NCBI GenBank assembly: GCA_037039925.1
Contig: JAXRKP010000470.1
Coordinates: forward strand, 83,501-147,500
Direction of reading: 5' to 3'
DNA: 64,000 nt
From: Doris montereyensis
Taxonomy: Eukaryota; Mollusca; Gastropoda; Nudibranchia; Dorididae
The translations under genes and the position numbers were made by a program. Below are positions 59,700-64,000 of the stretch, piece by piece (position 1 is the stretch's first letter; the number at the start of each line of letters is the position of its first letter). Under the pieces are notes generated by a model that was not told where the DNA came from, did not search any database, and worked only from the letters and a program-made list of their open reading frames with translations.

Positions 59700-62360
59700 T
59701 GAAAGGTTTTAGCATCTACTAACTCATTACACCAACTACTAACGCATTAGACCACCTACTAACTCATTACACCACCTACTACCGCATGACACCACCTACT
59801 AACACGTTACACCATCTGCTACCGCATGACACCATCTACTAACGCATTACACCACTTTCTAACGCATGACACCACCTTAACTCATTAGACCACCTACTAA
59901 CGCATTACACCACCTACTAACTCATTGACCACCTACTAACTCATTGCACCACCTACTAACTCATTAGACCACCTACTAACTCATTAGACCCCCTACTAAC
60001 TCATTAGACCACCTACTAACTCATTACACCACCTACTAACTCATTGCACCACCTACTAACTCATTAGACCACCTACTAACGCATTACACCACCTACTAAT
60101 GCATGACACCACTTACTAACTCATTACACCACCTACTAGCTCATTACACAACATACTATCTCATTACACCATATTCTAACTCATTACACCACATTCTAAC
60201 TCATTACACCACCTACAAAATTATTACACCACATTCTAACTCATTACACCACCTACTAACTCATTACACTACATACTATCTCATTATACCACCTAATAAC
60301 TCATTACACCACTTACTAACTCATTACACCACATACCAACTCATTGGACCACCTACAAACTCATTACACCACCTACTAACGCATTACACCACCTACTAAC
60401 TCATTACACCACATACTAACTCATTATACCACCTACTAACTCATTGCACCATCTACAAGCTCATTACACCATCTACTAACTCAGTACATCACGTATTAAC
60501 ATCATTACACCACCTACTAACTCAGTACACCACCTACTAGTTCATTATACCACCTACTGACTCATTACACCAACTACTAACTCATTAAATCACGTACTAA
60601 CTCATTACACCACTAATAACTCATTACACCACTTACTAGCTCATTATACCACCTACTGACTCATTACACCACCTACTAACTCATTACACCACCTACTAAC
60701 TCATTACACCACCTGCTAACTCATTACACAACATACTATTTCATTACACCACATTCTAACTCATTACACCACATACTAACTCATTACACCACATACTAAC
60801 TCATTACACTACATACTAACTCATTGCACCACCTACTAACTACTTACACCACCTACTAACACATTACACCACCTATTAACTCATTACGCCACCTATTAAC
60901 GCATTACACCACCTAATAACTCATTACATCACCCACTAACTCATTACACCATCTACTAGCTCATTACACCACCTACTAACTCAGTACATCACGTACTAAC
61001 ATCATTACACCAACTACTAAATCATTACCACTACCTACACCACTAACTCATTACACCAACTACTAACTGATTACATCACCGCACTAACTCATTACACCAC
61101 CTACTAACTCATTACACCACCTACTAACTCATTACACCGCCTACTAAATCATTACACCACCTACTAACTCATTACACCACCTACTAAATCATTACACCAC
61201 CTACTAACTCATTACACCATCTACTAACTCATTACACATACTAAATCTACCACCTAACTCATTACATCACGCACTAACTCATTACACCACTACTAACTCA
61301 TTACACCATCGCTACTAACATCATTACACCACCGACTAACTCATTACACCACTACTAACTCACCACCTACTAACTCATTACATTATACCACCTACTAACT
61401 CATTACACCACCTACTAACTCATTACACCACCTACTAACTCATTAAACCGCCTACTAACTCATTACACCACCTACTAAATCATTACACCACCTACTAACT
61501 CATTACACCATTTACTAACTCATTACACAAACTACTAACTCATTACATCACGTACTAACTCATTACACCACTACTAACTCATTACATCACGCACTAACTC
61601 ATTTCACCACCTACTAACTCATTACACCACCTACTAACTCATTACACCACCTACTAAATCATTACACCACCTACTAACTCATTACACCACCTACTAAATC
61701 ATTACACCACCTACTAACTCATTACACCATCTACTAACTCATTACACCACCTACTAACTCATTACATCACTAAACTAACTCATTACACCATCTACTAACT
61801 CATTACACCACCTACTAACATCATTACACACCTACTAACTCATTAAAAGACCTACTAACTCATTACACCACCTACTAACTCATTACAACACTACTAACTC
61901 ATTACACCACCTACTAACTCATTAAACCACCTACTAATTCATTACACCACCTTCTAACTCATTAAACCACCTACTAACTCATTACACCATCTACTAACTC
62001 ATTACACAAACTATTAATTCATTACAGTCAAGTAACTCATTAAAAGACTATTAATTCAGCCACCACTTACTAACTCATTACCTACTAAGATGAGACCACC
62101 CACTAACTAATTCATTATACCACCTACTAACTCATTAAAAGACCTCATTAATTCATTACACCATCTACTAACTCATTACACCACTAAACCCACTAACTCA
62201 TTACACCATCTACTAACTCATTACACCACCTACTAACTCATTACAACACCAACTAACTCATTACCTACTAAGACCACCTACTAGTCATTACACTACCTTC
62301 CTAACTCATTAAAAATTCCTACTAACTCGTTACATCAGAACTAGACTCATTAGACCACCT
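59700..62360. repeat. 20-bp satellite, about 2.66 kb
   Basis: About 130 units of CTACTAACTCATTACACCAC. Variants include GCATTACACC, CATTAGACC and AAATCATTACACC. Some regions are nearly uniform (61080-61240, 61600-61760); the right end is degraded by short deletions. One 98-codon periodic ORF is an artefact. Confidence 0.96.
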
Positions 62361-62363
62361 ACG

Positions 62364-64000
<1,637 letters not shown>

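Overview
The window is eukaryotic and almost certainly from a gastropod mollusc, most likely a heterobranch. Three things point there: a single-exon seven-transmembrane receptor of the molluscan chemosensory-receptor type, many tRNA-derived SINEs, and dense AGATCT-rich and satellite DNA. I cannot name the species. Genes are few. I can support one intact receptor, two copies of an OSTM1-like gene (one nearly intact, one broken), and fragments of retrotransposons and DNA transposons. Everything else is tandem or dispersed repeat.

Layout. 1-4880: a 36-bp satellite, a 63-bp minisatellite and SINEs. About 4880-35945: a large imperfect inverted duplication. Its left arm (about 4880-18450) holds an OSTM1-like copy on the minus strand (11144-18226). 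Its right arm (about 22840-35945) holds the plus-strand copy (23045-30233). The roughly 4.4 kb spacer contains a long (GA)n tract and AGATCT clusters. About 36.37-45.55 kb: a 38-bp satellite with higher-order blocks, starting where the right arm stops. 46.67-47.31 kb: the satellite family of position 1-685 again, in the opposite orientation, ending about 20 bp from the stop codon of the chemoreceptor gene (47330-48418, minus). 49.17-52.8 kb: two LINE fragments, a (GTAAA)n tract and SINE heads. 52.8-56.85 kb: a roughly 31-bp satellite. 57.7-58.5 kb: (GAA)n followed by (TCTG)n and (CT)n. 59.7-62.36 kb: a 20-bp satellite, then (GA)n. The last 1.4 kb shows no gene.

The OSTM1-like genes have six coding exons each. 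Exon sizes and splice phases match between copies, and about 330 residues matches the family (a type I membrane protein, partner of the lysosomal chloride/proton exchanger ClC-7). The plus copy is open throughout except for one extra T in the signal-peptide codons. The minus copy carries five or six single-base indels that largely cancel in length but leave stops between them.

The most unusual feature is in intron 4 of both copies. A 34-bp minisatellite has as its monomer the exon 4/intron 4 junction itself: the last 12 coding bases plus the 5' splice donor and the next 22 intron bases. The true donor is therefore followed by about 36 (plus copy) or 27 (minus copy) tandem copies of a consensus-like splice donor. 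Use of the first decoy would add an in-frame stop. The array predates the inverted duplication and has since diverged in the two arms.
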